64,000 nucleotides of DNA from CAZRQL01 sp964602415. GTDB taxonomy: Bacteria > Bacteroidota > Bacteroidia > Cytophagales > Flammeovirgaceae. The notes beneath the pieces were generated by a model. The model did not search any database, was not told the DNA's origin, and saw only the letters and a list, made by a program, of their open reading frames with translations. The position numbers and the translations under genes are program-made. Where the stretch lies: NCBI GenBank assembly GCA_964602415.1, contig CAZRQL010000001.1:124001-188000 (forward strand), given 5' to 3'. This document shows, piece after piece, positions 61,060 through 64,000 of this stretch. Positions within the stretch are counted from its first letter, which is position 1; every line of letters starts with the position of its first letter.

Positions 61060-62118
61060 TCAATCCACAATCGCTTCATCTTTGAGTACAATTTCATTGA
61101 CATGCAGTACCGGTAAACCTACTCTGAAGTCCTTATCGCTGCGTTCTACTAAAGGCGTTTTTTCGCTCAGTAGGGCATAACGTTTGGCTATATTTTCCAA
61201 GCCGGTTCCGGTGGATGTGATTTTTTGTCTGCGAAGTTGGAGGTTATTACTCACAAATAAGTATTGCCCTTCAATGTATATTTTCAGGTATAAAGGCTTG
61301 GATTGGGAAATGATATTGTGCTTGACACTATTTTCTATCAGTATTTGCAAGGAGAGCGGGGGTAATTTTCCATCAATACCCCAATTTTCAGGCCATTCTA
61401 CCCGCAAAGCATCCCCAAACCGGATATGCAACAAATGCACAAAAGATTGGGCAAAACCCAATTCTTCCGACAAAGAGACTACCTCTTTGCCTTTGTTTTC
61501 AAGTATATAACGATAGCAAAGCGATAGTTCTTTTACGAATTGGATGGCCGATTGGGGAGATTCTTCAATCAGATTTTGAAGCGTGTTGAGTGAGTTGAAC
61601 AAAAAGTGAGGGTTGAGTTGATTTTGCAATCCCGCGTATTCAATTTCTGCTTTGGCACGCTGCAGGAAACCATATTGCACCCTTGAGTTCTGAAGCAAAC
61701 GAAACAGAAACAGCGAATTGTAAAGTACAATCACAAAGGCTGTTATCCGTAGGCTTTCCAAGTATTCCGTCCAAAAGCCATCCAACCCACAAAAAGGATT
61801 GATTAAAATGATGAAAAAGGTGGCAATCGCATTAAAAACCATCATGCCTAAGCCTTGCAGGTACAGAGATTTGAGGAAATTTTGGTCTATTTTGATTTTT
61901 TTGTCCACCCAATAAGAGATAGCCACATTTCCGTTCCAGTAAATAGCGGTGTACAGCAAAGCAAACAAAAAACTTATTAAGTAGCCGTTTTCCAAATACG
62001 CAATAACTCCGGTGATGAGTGACAGCACCAAAATGCCCCAAACCCTCATCTTTGCCTCCAAAGATTTAAGTTTTATTTTCTCTGATTCCAAAAAATCATC
62101 TGGCTGTAGGTGCTCCAT
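61060..62118 (-). CDS. LytS/YehU-type sensor histidine kinase
   Basis: The 352-residue protein has four or five membrane helices within about residues 25-145 and a His_kinase domain with QLNPHFLFNSLNTL, whose histidine is the likely phosphoacceptor; a short ATPase region with LIENSVKHN and GTGLENIAKRY follows. These kinases normally pair with a LytTR-type regulator, but none is adjacent in the window. The gene starts a two-gene transcript with the DUF4139 gene. Confidence 0.88.
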   Translation of the reverse strand: MEHLQPDDFLESEKIKLKSLEAKMRVWGILVLSLITGVIAYLENGYLISFLFALLYTAIYWNGNVAISYWVDKKIKIDQNFLKSLYLQGLGMMVFNAIATFFIILINPFCGLDGFWTEYLESLRITAFVIVLYNSLFLFRLLQNSRVQYGFLQRAKAEIEYAGLQNQLNPHFLFNSLNTLQNLIEESPQSAIQFVKELSLCYRYILENKGKEVVSLSEELGFAQSFVHLLHIRFGDALRVEWPENWGIDGKLPPLSLQILIENSVKHNIISQSKPLYLKIYIEGQYLFVSNNLQLRRQKITSTGTGLENIAKRYALLSEKTPLVERSDKDFRVGLPVLHVNEIVLKDEAIVD

Positions 62119-62489
62119 TATTTTTAGATGATGCGGAATATTTTAACAATTAAGTCCCCAAAATAGGCGATTAAAAAATAACAATCAATTACTTACCCTT
62201 ACAATCTTTCGAGACTAAACACCCCAACCTTGTATTGATAAAAAAAATCTCTGACCATATCCTCCCTTATTGAACCTACTTAGCAATTAAGCGTTAAATT
62301 TTTCTTGAAGGCTTGTAATCAATCCTTATGAAACAAACGATTGCGTATTAACAGAACTTTTCCCGCAAATTAAATTTGAAATAAAACCCTATCTTCTTAT
62401 CAACTATCATCGCTTTACCTTTTATTTTTGTAAGAGAGAGAGTTGACTCATAGGACTAAATCGTTGTAGTTTTTCAAATATAATAAAGA
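62119..62489. other. Intergenic region between divergent genes
   Basis: This 371-base gap has no convincing gene on either strand. Two plus-strand -7 elements are present: TAAATTTG at 62371-62378 and TATTTTTG at 62423-62430, the latter 60 bases before the ATG at 62490. No -33 is clear for either and no strong hairpin is seen. Confidence 0.6.
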
Positions 62490-64000
62490 ATGAAATACAT
62501 TACTTTTCGCATTAAAATTTTTGTTGCGAGTTTACTGGCTCTTGTGCTGGGTACGGGACATAGTTTTGCTCAACAATGGCAGAGCTTGGATACCACGGGT
62601 TTTTCTAATGGGATCGCCACCTACACGTATCTTGCATTTGGCAATGGTGTACCCCATTTGGCTTATTCTGATGCCTCCAAACGCGGCAGAGCCACAGTAA
62701 AAAGATATAGTGCTTGCGGGGCTTGGCAAGATGTGGGAGCTTCGGGTTTTTCTATTGCAGAAGCCAGCCATGTTCACTTGGCGTTCGATGGCTCTACACC
62801 TTACGTTGGTTACACAGATTGGGGCAATGGCTTTAAGGCGACGGTTATGCGTTTCAATGGGAGTACTTGGCAGCCGGTTGGTTCTGCCGGATTTACTCCG
62901 GGGAGGGCTTGGTTTTCCAGCTTGGCTATTAGCTCAAGCCAGCCCTACCTCGCTTTTCAAGACGCAAGCAGGGGCAACAAACTCACTGTGATGCGGTACA
63001 ATGGCAGTGCATGGGAATTGGTTGGTAATGGCGGTTTTTCAGATGGGATTGCCAGTTTTATCCAATTGGTTTTTCAAGGCTCTACTCCGTACGTTGTTTT
63101 TTTGGATGCAGGCAACCAAACCCGCATCACCGTCATGCGCTACAATGGGAGCACTTGGGAAAAAGTTGGAAAAGCCGGATTCTCTCCCGGGACAGCTTCT
63201 TATCCGTCTTTGGCATTTGACGGCAGCACTCCTTATGTCGCCTTTCAAGACGGTACACGCAACAACCGCGCGACTTTGATGCGCTTCAATGGAAGTTCTT
63301 GGACAACGGTAAGTGCAGGTTTTTCAGCAGGTACGGTTGAATATGTGTCTTTAGCTGTTTCAAGCAGTGGAGAGCCGTATGTTGCTTACAGAGATGGAGG
63401 CAACGGCAACCGCGCTACTGTACTCAAATACAACGGTTCAATATGGCAAGCGATAGATAAAGTTGGGTTTTCGGGGGGTAGAGTAGAATACACCCATCTT
63501 ATTTTTGACGGGGGCAAACCTTATGTCGCCTATCAAGATGGCAGCAAACGCAGAAGAGCCACCGTAATGGGCTTGGGAGGACCAAAAATAGAGGTTTTTG
63601 GTAACTCTAATCTCATCGTCAACGGAGATACCACCCCATCTGCCGATGACTATACAGACTTTGCTAGAACCAATGACTTAACACGCCAGTTTACAATCGA
63701 AAACCCCGGAACCTCTACGCTGGCAATTTGTGCAATATCCATGAGCGGCGTAAATGCTGCTGATTTTCAAGTTATTAACGCTCCTTTGTCTATTGCTCCC
63801 GGTGGAAGTGCCACTTTTTCAGTTAGGTTCAGACCTTCTGCCTCCGGCAACAGACAAGCCAATCTGGTCATCAGAAGTAACGCCCCCGAGGATATGATGA
63901 ATTATACTTTTTTGCTGAAAGGACGCAGGCCTACCGACCCCAAGATCGTGGTGAGGGGAAACGGACAAGTAATAGCTAACCAAAAAGCCGCCCCAAGCTT
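62490..64000 (+). CDS. Secreted repeat protein (predicted seven-bladed propeller plus choice-of-anchor D domain), partial
   Basis: The reading frame from ATG 62490 stays open to the window edge, 503 codons. A signal peptide ends near HSFAQ. Tryptophans at 30, 79, 127, 175, 223, 271 and 319 mark seven repeats of 48-49 residues with the pattern W-x-V-(7)-GFS-(10)-LAF-x-GSTPYVAF-x-D-(8)-ATVMRYNGS. From about residue 365 there is a choice-of-anchor D (ASH-like) domain with DFQVINAP-x-IAPGGS-x-TFSVRF, and a second such unit seems to start at the edge. Such proteins in this phylum usually end in a type IX secretion sorting domain, which would lie outside the window. Function unknown. Confidence 0.85.
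   Translation, partial: MKYITFRIKIFVASLLALVLGTGHSFAQQWQSLDTTGFSNGIATYTYLAFGNGVPHLAYSDASKRGRATVKRYSACGAWQDVGASGFSIAEASHVHLAFDGSTPYVGYTDWGNGFKATVMRFNGSTWQPVGSAGFTPGRAWFSSLAISSSQPYLAFQDASRGNKLTVMRYNGSAWELVGNGGFSDGIASFIQLVFQGSTPYVVFLDAGNQTRITVMRYNGSTWEKVGKAGFSPGTASYPSLAFDGSTPYVAFQDGTRNNRATLMRFNGSSWTTVSAGFSAGTVEYVSLAVSSSGEPYVAYRDGGNGNRATVLKYNGSIWQAIDKVGFSGGRVEYTHLIFDGGKPYVAYQDGSKRRRATVMGLGGPKIEVFGNSNLIVNGDTTPSADDYTDFARTNDLTRQFTIENPGTSTLAICAISMSGVNAADFQVINAPLSIAPGGSATFSVRFRPSASGNRQANLVIRSNAPEDMMNYTFLLKGRRPTDPKIVVRGNGQVIANQKAAPS

Overview
The window reads as chromosomal DNA of a Gram-negative Bacteroidota bacterium, probably a free-living Cytophagales- or Chitinophagales-like lineage; the exact order cannot be fixed from sequence alone. 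The evidence is the short primary sigma factor without region 1.1 (58456-59319), many promoters of the Bacteroidota type TTG-N17-24-TAnnTTTG, near absence of Shine-Dalgarno sites, families largely confined to the phylum (DUF2490, DUF5723, DUF6048, DUF6607, RprXY-like two-component pair) and many signal peptides and lipoboxes. I see no insertion sequence, phage, integrase or CRISPR array.

Layout. 1-3700: end of tsf and convergent mfd. 3.9-7.2 kb: a polysaccharide export lipoprotein and BY-kinase pair. 7.2-9.2 kb: J-domain protein, KtrA-like and FtsY operon on the minus strand. 9.4-12.7 kb: a membrane SpoIIE-type phosphatase and RNase HII. 12.8-18.6 kb: envelope genes (helix-hairpin-helix protein, SurA, DUF2490, Na+/solute symporter), ferritin and DUF6607. 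18.6-20.9 kb: a small, A/T-rich cassette with a ten-cysteine lipoprotein and a TlpA-like thioredoxin, bracketed by two copies of an approximately 90-bp leader repeat; this is the most accessory-looking region. 21-26.6 kb: VWA protein, DUF3298-like protein and the polX-ispD-AIM24-DUF6048 operon. 26.8-31.8 kb: asnS, recA, ligA. 31.8-37.3 kb: a second BY-kinase and export lipoprotein pair and a KdnB-like oxidase, all in one run of minus-strand genes that starts with prfB (programmed +1 frameshift) and ends with ligA. 37.4-43.3 kb: hemH, gatB, a MoxR/BchI-like AAA+ protein, a small unknown and an Arg-rich TerB-like protein. 43.3-45.6 kb: sensor kinase and OmpR-type regulator. 45.6-49.1 kb: YraN, DUF5723 outer-membrane protein, two lipoproteins. 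49.2-54.9 kb: dipeptidyl peptidase III, tRNA-Met, SuhB-like phosphatase, ligase-associated exonuclease, Era and a cyclase-family protein. 55.2-59.3 kb: acpP-fabF-rnc, a TPR membrane protein and rpoD. 59.4-64 kb: DUF4139 protein, LytS-type kinase and the first 503 codons of a secreted protein with seven 48-residue repeats.

How the parts fit. Most genes are housekeeping: translation (tsf, prfB, asnS, gatB, tRNA-Met, era, rnc), repair and replication (mfd, recA, ligA, rnhB, polX), lipid, isoprenoid and heme synthesis (acpP, fabF, ispD, hemH), envelope biogenesis (surA, ftsY) and regulation. The accessory interest lies in two separate Wza/Wzc-like modules with Gly-Tyr repeat tails, a KdnB-like enzyme joined to one of them, the Cys-rich lipoprotein and thioredoxin cassette, an Arg-rich TerB-like protein just upstream of a two-component system, a PolX whose polymerase active site looks degraded, and the repeat-rich secreted protein at the right edge. 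Several convergent gene pairs overlap at their 3' ends, and at least one terminator hairpin encloses a stop codon, so the chromosome is compact.
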